A stretch of 64,000 bases of DNA from SAR116 cluster bacterium (GTDB taxonomy: Bacteria > Pseudomonadota > Alphaproteobacteria > Puniceispirillales > Puniceispirillaceae), in assembly GCA_004213025.1 (NCBI GenBank), contig SHBC01000001.1, positions 52,198 through 116,197 of the forward strand, in the 5' to 3' direction. The translations under genes were made by a program, and so were the position numbers. Each line of letters starts with the position of its first letter. The stretch's first letter is position 1. A model generated the notes under the pieces. It was not told the origin of the DNA. It was given only the letters and a program-made list of their open reading frames with translations, and searched no databases. Positions 37,154 to 45,660 of the stretch are shown in pieces.

Positions 37154-37181
37154 ATATAAGACGCGCTTTCGCGGTTGCAAG
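37154..37181 (-). promoter_or_regulatory. Sigma-32 (RpoH) heat-shock promoter of dnaK
   Basis: On the minus strand CTTG (37181-37178) is followed after 17 bp by CTTATAT (37160-37154), matching the alphaproteobacterial heat-shock consensus CTTG-N17/18-CYTATNT. It lies just downstream of the grpE stop and leaves a leader of about 120 bases before the dnaK start. Confidence 0.75.
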
Positions 37182-37190
37182 TGTGCTCTG

Positions 37191-37877
37191 TCAACCATCA
37201 TCGGCAGGCATTTCGGCATCGGGCGCCGGGTCCGCCGCCTTGGCGACGCCCACCATCGCCGGGCGCAGCAGCCTGTCATGCAGCACATATCCGTGCTGCA
37301 CCACTTCGACAACGGTCCCTGGCGGCTGGTCGGGATGTGGCATCTCGAACATCGCCTGGTGAAAATTATAGTCAAATTTCTCGCCAAGCGGGCTGATCCG
37401 CCTGATCCCGTGACGTTCCATCGTGGACTGGATCTCGGTCCAGCTCATCTCGAGGCCGGTAATCAGCGCATTTACCGATTCCCCGACCGCCTCATCATCG
37501 GCGGCTGGCGCGGCGTCGATGGCACGGGCCAGATTGTCGATCGCGCCGACCAGATCGCGGGCAAAGCCGGTGTGGCTGTATTTGCGGGCCGTCTCGATCT
37601 CACGCTCGGTACGGCGGCGCATATTCTCGACATCGGCAAGCGCGCGAAGAAGCTGATCCTTCAGCGAATCGCGTTCAGAAACAAGTGCCTCGAAGGTATT
37701 ATCCGCGCCCGCCGGGTCGGGGGCATCAAGTACCGAATCAATGTCAAACGGCGGCGATTCGCCCGCCTGATCACTGTCTGCAGCCGCCTGTGCAGCCGCC
37801 TCAACCCCTTCGCCTGTGTTCAGATCCTCGTCAGGGGCAGCGTCTGTTGCCGCGTCCTTTTTCTTCTCTGTCATCAT
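37191..37877 (-). CDS. grpE: Nucleotide exchange factor GrpE
   Basis: 228 residues from the ATG pair at 37877/37874, preceded by GAAGGACGG. Acidic, Ala-rich disordered N-terminus to about residue 60, then the long dimerisation coiled coil (DSLKDQLLRALADVENMRRRTEREIE) and the beta domain ending with the conserved PPGTVVEVVQHGYVLHDRLLRPAMVGVAK. It releases ADP from DnaK. Here it sits directly upstream of dnaK, while in many alphaproteobacteria it is paired with hrcA elsewhere. A longer upstream frame (to 37943) lacks family similarity. Confidence 0.95.
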   Translation of the reverse strand: MMTEKKKDAATDAAPDEDLNTGEGVEAAAQAAADSDQAGESPPFDIDSVLDAPDPAGADNTFEALVSERDSLKDQLLRALADVENMRRRTEREIETARKYSHTGFARDLVGAIDNLARAIDAAPAADDEAVGESVNALITGLEMSWTEIQSTMERHGIRRISPLGEKFDYNFHQAMFEMPHPDQPPGTVVEVVQHGYVLHDRLLRPAMVGVAKAADPAPDAEMPADDG

Positions 37878-37930
37878 CCGTCCTTCATATCCGCCGGCAC
37901 CAACCGGACATTTCGTCCTTTGCGTAGCGT

Positions 37931-37959
37931 TATTTAGGTCCATTTGTGATGTCAGCCAA
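37931..37959 (-). promoter_or_regulatory. Candidate promoter of grpE
   Basis: On the minus strand TTGGCT (37959-37954), 17 bp, then TAAATA (37936-37931) resembles sigma-70. The same stretch also contains CTTG with a CCTAAAT element at near heat-shock spacing, so it may serve both forms. Located about 55 bp upstream of the grpE start. Confidence 0.45.
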
Positions 37960-38158
37960 GGGCAAGCGGACCGGAATCTTCATAAACGGCATGGAAGTTG
38001 CGTCATCGATTGCGGTCAACAGGACCCGCCAGGTCATGTTGTCGGCAGAAATTGAATATGCGAGACTTATCACCATGGCGGCTGATCAGGATCACCGCCG
38101 CGCAGACAGAGTAGAGACCGATGGCAACAGTCAGGCAATCAATCACAGCGCTTTATGA
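37949..38158 (+). CDS. Possible small protein of unknown function, 69 residues
   Basis: An open frame starting ATG 37949 (MSAKGKRTGIFINGMEV), divergent from grpE and overlapping the next gene by 38 bp in another frame. No recognisable domain. Third-position GC is moderate. It overlaps the candidate grpE promoter, and there is no good ribosome-binding site. It may equally be the untranslated leader of the downstream gene. Confidence 0.2.
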   Translation: MSAKGKRTGIFINGMEVASSIAVNRTRQVMLSAEIEYARLITMAADQDHRRADRVETDGNSQAINHSAL

Positions 38159-39338
38159 GCAGTCGCAGAAATCCGCCGGTGACGGCCAGGCGATGTTCGC
38201 CGTGATTGAATCCGAGGCCGTGGCATCTGCTGATGTGGCCCGGGATGCCGATTTTGAAATCCCCGCCAGTGATGACCGGCCGTCAATCGCCCGCCGATTC
38301 GATGATCTTCGCGACCTCGCTGAGCGTGAAATGCATGGTGAGACTGGCCACCATGAGGCATCACCAGCATCCGGTGACATGACAGGCAATCTGGACGTGC
38401 TGATTGCGCCGACTCCCGGTGGCAAGCTTGATGGCCGCCTTGATGACAGTCTTGATGACAGTCTTGGCGGCAGTTTCGGCACGGCCGTCGATATTGAAGA
38501 CACATCGCCGGCGGATGACACGCCGGAAACAGCCGAAACAGCCGACCTTTCGGACGTCGCGGCCGACATCAACACCGGGACAGGCGGTGCGATCAACACC
38601 GATGGTAAGGCCGCCACAACCAATCCAGTCGATCCAGCCGATCAGCCACTGCCAAGCGAGCCGCCGACACCAGCCAGCGGGGATGCGCTGTCCGACCTTG
38701 ATATCGGCGACATCCGCGAGCTTGTGCGGCAGGCCTGGGAGGATGAACCCGCGCTTGGCACCGGTGAAGACGCTAACGAAGGCGCTGTCGAAATCGACGT
38801 TGCCGCCAAATCAGCGCCGCCTGAAACGCCCGAAAGCACGGGTGATGATGAGATTGACGCCCGTGATATTGGTGCCAGTGAGATTGATTCCCCTGAGATT
38901 GATTCCCCTGAGATTAGATCCGATAACGATCCGGACATCGAAGCCGCGATGGACGAGATTGCCGCCGCCATTGTGCAGTCCGGTGATTCGCAGTCCGGTG
39001 ATTCGCAGCCTAGTGATTCGCAGTCCGGCGATGCACCGTCCGGAGATGTGAAATCCGGAGATGTGAAATCAGGAGATCTACCGGCACCGGTCGATCTGGC
39101 ATCGATGAAGGCCGAACTTGTGGCCGCAATGCGGGCTGAATTACAGGCGGTGGTGGAAGCCGATCTTCGTCCGATGATCAAGGCCGCCATTGCCGAGGCG
39201 ATGCAGGAACTTCCCGTGGCACAACCACAAACTGGCGCCAAAACACGCGCCAAAAAGACTGCTTCCGGCAAGGCGGCGAAGACGAAGACAACCGCCCGCG
39301 CCAAGAAGGCACCGGCGGCCAAAAAATCCGACGATTGA
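38121..39338 (+). CDS. Acidic low-complexity protein with lysine-rich, histone H1-like tail
   Basis: 405 residues, function unknown. Residues 1-85 look partly helical (SITALYEQSQKSAGDGQAMF). Residues 85-320 are strongly acidic and low-complexity, including SEIDSPEIDSPEI and a seven-copy 15-bp repeat giving SGDSQ/SGDVK units. A predicted helix follows (MKAELVAAMRAELQAVVEADLRPMIKAAIAEAMQE), then a terminal 50 residues rich in Lys/Ala/Thr (AKKTASGKAAKTKTTARAKK) like bacterial histone H1-type DNA-binding tails. An acidic disordered middle with a C-terminal helix recalls polar organisers such as PopZ, but the signature motifs are absent. Transcribed divergently from grpE. Confidence 0.75.
   Translation: MATVRQSITALYEQSQKSAGDGQAMFAVIESEAVASADVARDADFEIPASDDRPSIARRFDDLRDLAEREMHGETGHHEASPASGDMTGNLDVLIAPTPGGKLDGRLDDSLDDSLGGSFGTAVDIEDTSPADDTPETAETADLSDVAADINTGTGGAINTDGKAATTNPVDPADQPLPSEPPTPASGDALSDLDIGDIRELVRQAWEDEPALGTGEDANEGAVEIDVAAKSAPPETPESTGDDEIDARDIGASEIDSPEIDSPEIRSDNDPDIEAAMDEIAAAIVQSGDSQSGDSQPSDSQSGDAPSGDVKSGDVKSGDLPAPVDLASMKAELVAAMRAELQAVVEADLRPMIKAAIAEAMQELPVAQPQTGAKTRAKKTASGKAAKTKTTARAKKAPAAKKSDD
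38976..39080. repeat. 15-bp tandem repeat in the acidic protein gene, 7 copies
   Basis: Seven 15-bp units starting CAGTCCGGTGATTCG and drifting to AAATCCGGAGATGTG, all in frame, encoding QSGDS-to-KSGDV pentapeptides. A separate two-copy 15-bp repeat lies about 80 bp upstream (near 38880-38915). Confidence 0.93.
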
Positions 39339-39456
39339 TCCCGCGGACGGATCGCCAGGTGATTTTTTCCACCCGCTAACGATTTTTTAGTCACTGTCAC
39401 GGCACAAAGGACAGGACGGCACATCCCGCCGTCCAGCCGACGGGTCGTGATCACAG

Positions 39457-40032
39457 ATGCATCTGGAATGTCCGCATTGCCAAAACGCCCTCACCGTGCC
39501 GGACAGTCTGCGGCGCTATTACAACATGCCGGTGCGCTGTCACCACTGCCGCCATGTGTTCACCATTCAAAAGCAAAGCCCGCGTGATGATAGGGGGCCG
39601 GCGCATGATGTCCGGCGACCGCTCGACCGATCGGTCTCGGCGCGGCACAGCCATCACATGATTGTCTGTCAGGGCTGCGGCGCTGATCTGCGGGTGCCGG
39701 GCCAGGAACGGGGCCAGGAACAGGGCCAGAGACAGGATGGGCCGCTGAGGCTGGCCTGCCCCTATTGTCTTGCCAGTTTTTCCCATTACAGGGCCGGCAA
39801 CGCGGCGCGTCTGGACAGGGTGATGATTGGCCTTGTTGTCGTGATCGCTGCCGGATGCGTGGTGTTATGGGGTCATCATGAAGGCTATATCGAGCTTCGG
39901 AATCTTGTCGTTGGAGCCTGGTTTGGCGATGCCGTCAGGTTCATCAATGACACATGGCTGGCAGGGCTGCGCCAGATGCTGGCCGATCTGTTCGCTCAGC
40001 TCAGGACGGCGGCGATGGCGCGGCTGGTGTAG
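39457..40032 (+). CDS. Zinc-ribbon membrane protein of unknown function
   Basis: 191 residues. The N-terminus is an MJ0042-type zinc ribbon: CPHC at residues 5-8 and CHHC near 28-31. A second CxxC pair, CQGC and CPYC, lies at about 71-74 and 101-104. Between the latter is a 12-bp repeat (39700-39735) encoding GQERGQEQGQRQ. One membrane helix (MIGLVVVIAAGCVVLWG) follows at about 122-138, then a short amphipathic tail. MJ0042 ribbons are common at the N-terminus of alphaproteobacterial envelope proteins of unknown role. The 3' end overlaps convergent hrcA by 37 bp. Confidence 0.75.
   Translation: MHLECPHCQNALTVPDSLRRYYNMPVRCHHCRHVFTIQKQSPRDDRGPAHDVRRPLDRSVSARHSHHMIVCQGCGADLRVPGQERGQEQGQRQDGPLRLACPYCLASFSHYRAGNAARLDRVMIGLVVVIAAGCVVLWGHHEGYIELRNLVVGAWFGDAVRFINDTWLAGLRQMLADLFAQLRTAAMARLV
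39700..39735. repeat. 12-bp tandem repeat in the zinc-ribbon gene, 3 copies
   Basis: GGCCAGGAACGG, GGCCAGGAACAG, GGCCAGAGACAG in frame, encoding a Gln/Gly/Glu/Arg linker between the two halves of the second CxxC pair. The GGCCAGGA core is shared with the dnaJ-dapB array. Confidence 0.9.
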
Positions 40033-41051
40033 TCGACCATCGGGATGATTCTGGCATAGTTCATGTGACGCGGTCCCAACACGCCGATGGCGCCAATGAC
40101 ATTTCTGTCAGCATTGTGATAGGGCGCGATGACAAGCGAGCAGCCGGTATTCACGAACATCCGATGCTCGGCGCCGATAAAGATCTTCACCCCGTCACCA
40201 CCGCTTGTCGCCTCGAGAAGGCGAAGCGCATTCTCGCGCGCCTCAAGCTCGGAGAATAATTGCCTGATCGTATCGAGATCGTCGCCAGCCTCGACATCTT
40301 CGAGAAGGTTGGCCTGGCCACGCATCACCAGTACGGCATCCTCTGCCGCATCGCCTTCGGTCCACAGCCCGACACCGGCCTCGACAAGCTGGCGGGACAT
40401 CTCGTCAAGCTCGGCCCGCTGGGCCGCGATTTCAGACCGGATCAGACCAGTGGCGGCAAGAAGATCACGTCCAGAAAGCCGCGCATTCATATAATTGCTG
40501 GCCCGCACCATGGCCGATTGCGGCACACCGGCGGGAAGATCGATCAGGCGATTTTCAACACGACCATCCATCCGCACCAGCACGGCAAGCGCGCGATCCT
40601 CGCCAAGCGGCACAAATTCGAAATGCTGCAGCTCGGCATTGCTCTTCGGGGACAGCACCAGACTGGCGCAGCGCGACAGCCCGGACAGGGTGCGAGTCGT
40701 CTTTTCAAGAAGATCGTCAACAGAGATGCCGCGCATGGAGCATTCACCATCGATGGACAGCCGGTCTTCATCCGTCAGGTCGGAGCTGTATTCCATCAAC
40801 CCGTCGACAAACATCCGCAGGCCGGTTTCGGTCGGGACACGCCCGGCCGAAATGTGCGGGGAGAATAATAGCCCCGCCGCCTCAAGATCGCTCATGTTGC
40901 TGCGAATCGACGCCGATGACAGATCAAGACGAAGCCGCTGTGCCAGCGTTTTCGATCCGATCGGCTGGCCAGATTCAAGATAGGCCGCGACAAGCGCGTT
41001 AAAAATTTCGATGGCCCTTGGTTTCAGGCCAAGAAGGGTGGCGTCGTTCAT
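39996..41051 (-). CDS. hrcA: Heat-inducible transcription repressor HrcA
   Basis: 351 residues. N-terminal winged helix ([47 protein letters not shown]) followed by the HrcA ligand-type domain ending [22 protein letters not shown]. HrcA represses groESL and sometimes dnaK by binding CIRCE (TTAGCACTC-N9-GAGTGCTAA). I see no CIRCE upstream of grpE, dnaK or hrcA, so its targets are presumably elsewhere and the local heat-shock control is by RpoH. A TTGACC/TAAGCT promoter-like pair ends only about 7 bases before the start codon, so a leaderless message is possible. Divergent from rph, the usual arrangement. Confidence 0.94.
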   Translation of the reverse strand: MNDATLLGLKPRAIEIFNALVAAYLESGQPIGSKTLAQRLRLDLSSASIRSNMSDLEAAGLLFSPHISAGRVPTETGLRMFVDGLMEYSSDLTDEDRLSIDGECSMRGISVDDLLEKTTRTLSGLSRCASLVLSPKSNAELQHFEFVPLGEDRALAVLVRMDGRVENRLIDLPAGVPQSAMVRASNYMNARLSGRDLLAATGLIRSEIAAQRAELDEMSRQLVEAGVGLWTEGDAAEDAVLVMRGQANLLEDVEAGDDLDTIRQLFSELEARENALRLLEATSGGDGVKIFIGAEHRMFVNTGCSLVIAPYHNADRNVIGAIGVLGPRHMNYARIIPMVDYTSRAIAAVLS

Positions 41052-41117
41052 CTTTCCAGCTTAGGGTAACGCCTGATAACGGGTCAATCTTGCTGTTGCC
41101 GCCGCACCTCTTGCCGG

Positions 41118-41162
41118 GGCGAAACATCTTTGGGCGAAACATCTTTGGCCGACACATCTTTT
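41118..41162. repeat. 15-bp tandem repeat between hrcA and rph, 3 copies
   Basis: GGCGAAACATCTTTG twice, then a diverged third copy (GCCGACACATCTTTT), ending 11 bp before the rph start codon, in the shared hrcA/rph regulatory gap. Confidence 0.93.
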
Positions 41163-41173
41163 GCGAGGGTTTC

Positions 41174-41899
41174 ATGAATCGTTCCTCCGGCCGCACGGCC
41201 GCCGATCTCCGCTCCGTAACGCTTGAAGCCGGGGTGTCCTTGCATGCCGAAGGCTCCTGCCTGGCAAAATTCGGCAATACGCATGTGCTGTGCACGGCCT
41301 CGGTCGAGGATCGCGTGCCGCATTTCCTGCGCAACAGCGGGCGCGGTTGGGTGACCGCCGAATATGGCATGCTGCCCCGCGCAACGCACAGCCGCACCGA
41401 CCGCGAGGCGGCGCGCGGCAAGCAGGGCGGGCGGACGCTTGAAATCCAGCGGCTGATCGGGCGGGCGCTTCGTTCGGTCACCGACCTTGGGGCACTTGGC
41501 GAGCACCAGATCAAGCTGGATTGCGACGTTATACAGGCCGATGGTGGCACCCGAACGGCGGCGATTACCGGCGCCTGGGTGGCCTTGCGGATTGCCTGCG
41601 AGAAAATGCTGCTGTCCGGTTCCATCACCCGCCAGCCGCTGACCGACCATGTTGCCGCCATTTCCTGCGGCGTCTGGCAAGGCCAGCCAATTGCCGATCT
41701 TGATTATGGCGAGGACAGCGCCGCCGAGGTTGATGCGAATTTCGTCCTCAGCGCCGATGGCGGGCTGGTGGAAATCCAGGCAACAGGTGAGGAGCGCCCC
41801 TTCAGCCGCGACGAGCTGAACCGCATCCTCGATCTGGCGGAAGCCGGGTGCCAGCAGCTCTTCACGCTGCAGGCTGCCGCGGTGCGCGGCGCGCTCTGA
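41174..41899 (+). CDS. rph: Ribonuclease PH
   Basis: 241 residues from ATG 41174 with GCGAGGG upstream. A phosphorolytic 3'-5' exoribonuclease that trims tRNA 3' ends. Opening [34 protein letters not shown], and [23 protein letters not shown] with the phosphate-binding arginines are all present, as are [19 protein letters not shown] and QATGEERPF. Normal length. The frame continues upstream through the repeat but without similarity. Followed by rdgB and hemW in one likely transcript. Confidence 0.96.
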   Translation: MNRSSGRTAADLRSVTLEAGVSLHAEGSCLAKFGNTHVLCTASVEDRVPHFLRNSGRGWVTAEYGMLPRATHSRTDREAARGKQGGRTLEIQRLIGRALRSVTDLGALGEHQIKLDCDVIQADGGTRTAAITGAWVALRIACEKMLLSGSITRQPLTDHVAAISCGVWQGQPIADLDYGEDSAAEVDANFVLSADGGLVEIQATGEERPFSRDELNRILDLAEAGCQQLFTLQAAAVRGAL

Positions 41900-41905
41900 G
41901 CGACC

Positions 41906-41950
41906 AGGGTAAGTGACGGCAGGGTAAGTGACGGCAGGATGAGTGATGGC
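41906..41950. repeat. 15-bp tandem repeat carrying the rdgB ribosome-binding site and start
   Basis: AGGGTAAGTGACGGC twice and then AGGATGAGTGATGGC. Single-base changes in the third copy create the GTG/ATG start codons of rdgB, with AGGATGA as ribosome-binding site. It fills the gap from the rph stop to rdgB. Confidence 0.94.
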
Positions 41951-42548
41951 ACGTATGTTCACCGAGGATGAGCTGGTCATTGCATCTCACAATGACGGCA
42001 AGCTTCGCGAGATCGCGGCGCTGTTCGCCGACAGGCCCTTCCTTGTCACCTCGGCGAAGACCTATGATCTTCCCGAACCGGAAGAAACCGAGGACAGTTT
42101 TCTCGGCAACGCGGCGCTGAAGGCGCGGGCCACCGCGGTGGCCACCGGCAAGCCGGCGCTTGCCGATGATTCCGGCCTTGTCGTGCCGGCACTGAATGGC
42201 GCGCCGGGGATCTATTCGGCGCGGTGGGCCGGGCCGGACAAGGATTTCATCCTGGCCATGCAGAAGGTGGAAAGCTCGCTTGCGGCGACCGGCGGCAAGG
42301 ACAGGCGGGCGCATTTCATCTGCGCGCTCGTACTGTGCTGGCCGGATGGGCATGAGGAAGGGTTCGAGGGACGGATCGACGGGACCCTTGTCTGGCCGCC
42401 ACGCGGTCAGAACGGCTTTGGGTATGACCCGATCTTTGTCGCCGAGGGGCATGACATCACCTTTGGCGAGATGGAGCCGCAGGCAAAGCTGGCGATGGGA
42501 CACCGTGCCAGAGCCTTTGCCAAGCTTGTCACCGCCTGCTTTCCATGA
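41946..42548 (+). CDS. rdgB: dITP/XTP pyrophosphatase (HAM1/RdgB family)
   Basis: 200 residues from ATG 41946. Hydrolyses non-canonical purine nucleoside triphosphates such as dITP and XTP to monophosphates. [10 protein letters not shown] at the N-terminus binds the triphosphate; [25 protein letters not shown] carries the catalytic aspartate region; [11 protein letters not shown] is the base-binding loop. The start codon and ribosome-binding site come from the third unit of a tandem repeat. Overlaps hemW by 4 bp (ATGA). The rph-rdgB-hemW order is standard for alphaproteobacteria. Confidence 0.95.
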   Translation: MARMFTEDELVIASHNDGKLREIAALFADRPFLVTSAKTYDLPEPEETEDSFLGNAALKARATAVATGKPALADDSGLVVPALNGAPGIYSARWAGPDKDFILAMQKVESSLAATGGKDRRAHFICALVLCWPDGHEEGFEGRIDGTLVWPPRGQNGFGYDPIFVAEGHDITFGEMEPQAKLAMGHRARAFAKLVTACFP

Positions 42549-43732
42549 CACCCCGAACCAGCAGCACCGAGAGCGCTGAAATCCCGCTGGCGCTCTACAT
42601 CCACTGGCCGTTCTGCCGTGCCAAATGTCCCTATTGTGATTTCAATTCGCATGTCGCGCAGGAGATTGACCATGCGCGCTTTGCCGCCGCCTATCAGCGC
42701 GAGATGGCGCATATGGCGGCGCATTACGGGGCCGGGCGCACGCTTGTCTCAGTCTTCCTCGGCGGCGGAACACCAAGCCTGATGCCGCCATCGCTGGTCG
42801 CCGGAATTCTGGAAGATGCGGACCGGTATTTCGGGTTTTCCGGCAATGTGGAGATCACCGCCGAGGCGAATCCGACCTCGAGTGAGGCTGCCATGTTCGC
42901 GGGGTTTCGCGCCGCCGGGGTCAACCGAATCTCGCTTGGCGTGCAGTCGCTTCGCGATGCGGGGCTGGGTTTTCTCGGCCGCGAACATTCCGCCGCGGAT
43001 GCCCGCACCGCCATCACCGCGGCACGGCGGCATTTCTCGCGCGCCTCGATCGATCTGATCTATGCACGGCGCGACCAGACGCTTGCCGACTGGCAGGCCG
43101 AGCTTTACGAGGCGCTCGATCTTGGCCTGACGCATATGTCGCTCTACCAGCTGACCATCGAACAGGGGACGATATTCCACACCCGCAGCCGTCGCGGCGA
43201 GAGGCTGATCCCGCATGACGATCTGGCAGCCGAAATGTATGAGGCAACCAACGACATCATGGCCGGCGCCGGGCTGCCAGCCTATGAAATTTCCAACCAT
43301 GCCGCCTCAGGTGAGGCCTGCCGTCACAATCTTGTCTATTGGCGGGCCCAGGACTGGATTGGCATCGGTCCCGGCGCGCATGGCCGGCTTACCGTTCCTG
43401 GCGGCAGGCTGGGGCTTGCCACCCGCCGCAGTCCGGCGGCATGGCTTGACTCGGTCGAGGCCGATGGTCATGCCATCGACATTGTGAGCGAGGATGATCA
43501 CGACGCGACCATTGCCGAATGCCTGATGATGGGAATGCGCCTTAGCGAGGGAGTGCCGCTTGCCAGCATGGACACGCGGTTTGGGCGACGCGCTGTGTGG
43601 CTGAATGAGGCTGCGATGGCAAGATATATCGAATCTGACATGCTGGAGATCGAAGGCGGAAACCTCCGCGCCACGCCTGCAGGCAGGCTGCTTCTCGACG
43701 GCATACTGGCCGATCTTTCGCCCGCCGGCTGA
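42545..43732 (+). CDS. hemW: Haem chaperone HemW (radical SAM, HemN-like)
   Basis: 395 residues. Radical-SAM cysteines C24, C28 and C31 ([13 protein letters not shown]) are followed by the HemW-typical [15 protein letters not shown] and [20 protein letters not shown]. It lacks the extra N-terminal part that marks true HemN coproporphyrinogen dehydrogenases, so the HemW (haem insertion) assignment is preferred, helped by the rdgB linkage. C-terminal HemN domain at about 300-390. Convergent with the LpoA-like gene, 17 bp between stops. Confidence 0.93.
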   Translation: MTPRTSSTESAEIPLALYIHWPFCRAKCPYCDFNSHVAQEIDHARFAAAYQREMAHMAAHYGAGRTLVSVFLGGGTPSLMPPSLVAGILEDADRYFGFSGNVEITAEANPTSSEAAMFAGFRAAGVNRISLGVQSLRDAGLGFLGREHSAADARTAITAARRHFSRASIDLIYARRDQTLADWQAELYEALDLGLTHMSLYQLTIEQGTIFHTRSRRGERLIPHDDLAAEMYEATNDIMAGAGLPAYEISNHAASGEACRHNLVYWRAQDWIGIGPGAHGRLTVPGGRLGLATRRSPAAWLDSVEADGHAIDIVSEDDHDATIAECLMMGMRLSEGVPLASMDTRFGRRAVWLNEAAMARYIESDMLEIEGGNLRATPAGRLLLDGILADLSPAG

Positions 43733-43749
43733 GACAACATATTTCAGAG

Positions 43750-45543
43750 CTAGATCTTGTCAGGTGCCGGCTGCAGGACATCTGACACACCGCCCTTGAT
43801 CTGACGAAGCTCGAAGGCGCGCTGGTTGCCGCCACCCGGAAGCAGGCGGTAAGCCCCGCTGAACCCGCTGAACCCGGATTCCGATTCAAGCGACGCCTGC
43901 CAGAGCTGGCGTTGCTGGCCGGTCAGCACCGTCGCCATCGCCATCGCATCGAAGCTGAGCCGCGCCAGCGCCCCAGGACGCGATTCCCAGACATCTGACC
44001 ACAGCGCGGTGAAGGCCTCGTCACGCCCGGTCGGCCGGGAGGCGAACACCCCGCCCTGAAGCGACGGTTCGGTCAGAATCCGCTGTTGATTCCACTGCCC
44101 GTTGCCAAGATAGAGAACACGCTCGGGATCAGCATCGTAATAGGCAAGGACAGGTGCCGTGCGGAGCGCAAAATCGGCACTTCCCGCAAACAGCAGCGCG
44201 TCGAACCGCGATGGCGGCAGATCGGCAAAGGCCGGCGCGGTTTCATCCTCGGCGGGGGGCTGATAGCCGGTGAAGTTCCGGATCGCCGATTTCAACTGAT
44301 CTTCATCCGCCAGCATGGTGCTTGTCAGCGTCAACAATTCTTCGGGCCGCAAGCCGAACTGCGCCAGCCTGTCGACGGCGTGTCTGGCGAGAATCTGTCC
44401 AAACGGGGCATCCTCGGCGATAATCCCGACCCTGTTACGGCCACTGGTCAGCGCGTAGCCGAGAAGGGCATCGACCTGCTGTTCCGGCACATAGCCAAGA
44501 AGCCAGCTTCCGCGGCCGGCAATCTGCAGATTGTTCGACAGCGCCAGCATCGGGATATTGGCCTGACTGGCGATCCTGCGGGCGCTGACGACAGCGTCCG
44601 AGAACAGCGGCCCGACGATGATATCAGCCTTGGCAACCACCGCCTGGCTGGCGGCTGCCTCCGGCCCGTCACCATGCGTATCAAGGACAAGAAGCTCGAT
44701 CTTCGGATTACGCACCGAGAACAACGCCAGTTCCGCGCCGTTCTGAAGCTCCGCGCCAAGCGCGGCGTTCGGCCCGGTGACCGGTATCAGAAGCGCGATG
44801 CGGGTCATGCCCTGCGCCTTTGCAGGCAGCACGAAGACGTCATCGGGAAGCGCATGTTCGCGCCTGGCAATCTGCGCAAACGCCGCTTCAAGCGCGTCGC
44901 TGGCAAGAGACGGGTCAGGACCGACCGGTATCTGTGGCGCTGGCGGCGGCGCGGGTCGCGCGCGGTTGGCAGCTTCAAGATTCCAGATGATGTCCCCAAC
45001 CACATCCCCTGTAGCGTCTGCGTCATCCGCCGGTTCACCGGCGCCGGCGCCAGATTGCGGGGTGGCCGAGGTTTCTGCCAAGGTTTCTGCCGGGGTTTCT
45101 GCCGGGGTTTCTGCCGGGGCTTCAGTTTCCGGTGGGGTTCGGGTTTCCGGTGGTTTGGTGAATTTCACAAGATCATCAATGCTGGTCGCCGCTGACGGGG
45201 CGAGGCTGGCAATCTCGACAGTTTCATCATTTTCGGCTGCCGCCACGCCGCTGTCCACCTGACTGCCGGCGATTTCGGGCGACGGCGCATCGGTGACCGG
45301 TTGCTCAGATTCGGATTCACCGGACGCAGATGTCTCAAGCGTTGCCGCCTGACCTGCTGTCACTGTCACAGATGGCGTTTCGGGGGCTGTTTCAGGAACT
45401 GGTTCGGGGGCTGTTTCAACAGGGCTGGCCTGTGGCGGCGGCGCGGCCGTCGTCTGCAATGCGCGCTGGTCGACAGCCACACCGCATCCCGCCAGTCCCG
45501 TGAACAGGACCAGCGTCGCACCGAGCTGCCATAACCTTGTCAT
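43750..45543 (-). CDS. LpoA/YraM-like penicillin-binding protein activator lipoprotein
   Basis: 597 residues. Signal peptide with lipobox LAGC, lipidated C20. Residues 25-215 are a long low-complexity linker rich in Pro, Glu, Thr and Ala with PAETPAET repeats. The C-terminal 370 residues have the periplasmic-binding-like fold of the LppC/LpoA family (TRIALLIPVTGPNAALGAELQNGAEL, SNNLQIAGRGSWLLGY). In E. coli LpoA activates PBP1A from the outer membrane; the long disordered spacer fits a span across the periplasm. Divergent from rsmI, recreating the yraL-yraM-yraN-dolP neighbourhood. Confidence 0.88.
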   Translation of the reverse strand: MTRLWQLGATLVLFTGLAGCGVAVDQRALQTTAAPPPQASPVETAPEPVPETAPETPSVTVTAGQAATLETSASGESESEQPVTDAPSPEIAGSQVDSGVAAAENDETVEIASLAPSAATSIDDLVKFTKPPETRTPPETEAPAETPAETPAETLAETSATPQSGAGAGEPADDADATGDVVGDIIWNLEAANRARPAPPPAPQIPVGPDPSLASDALEAAFAQIARREHALPDDVFVLPAKAQGMTRIALLIPVTGPNAALGAELQNGAELALFSVRNPKIELLVLDTHGDGPEAAASQAVVAKADIIVGPLFSDAVVSARRIASQANIPMLALSNNLQIAGRGSWLLGYVPEQQVDALLGYALTSGRNRVGIIAEDAPFGQILARHAVDRLAQFGLRPEELLTLTSTMLADEDQLKSAIRNFTGYQPPAEDETAPAFADLPPSRFDALLFAGSADFALRTAPVLAYYDADPERVLYLGNGQWNQQRILTEPSLQGGVFASRPTGRDEAFTALWSDVWESRPGALARLSFDAMAMATVLTGQQRQLWQASLESESGFSGFSGAYRLLPGGGNQRAFELRQIKGGVSDVLQPAPDKI

Positions 45544-45660
45544 TCACCCTCTCCTTTGGCCTGCCCCATCTGGCCGATATTTCATGATGACCTGTTTTTG
45601 CGCGCAAGTCATTAATCGGCTATATCTTCTGACCCTCGCCACCGCCATGACGGATACACT

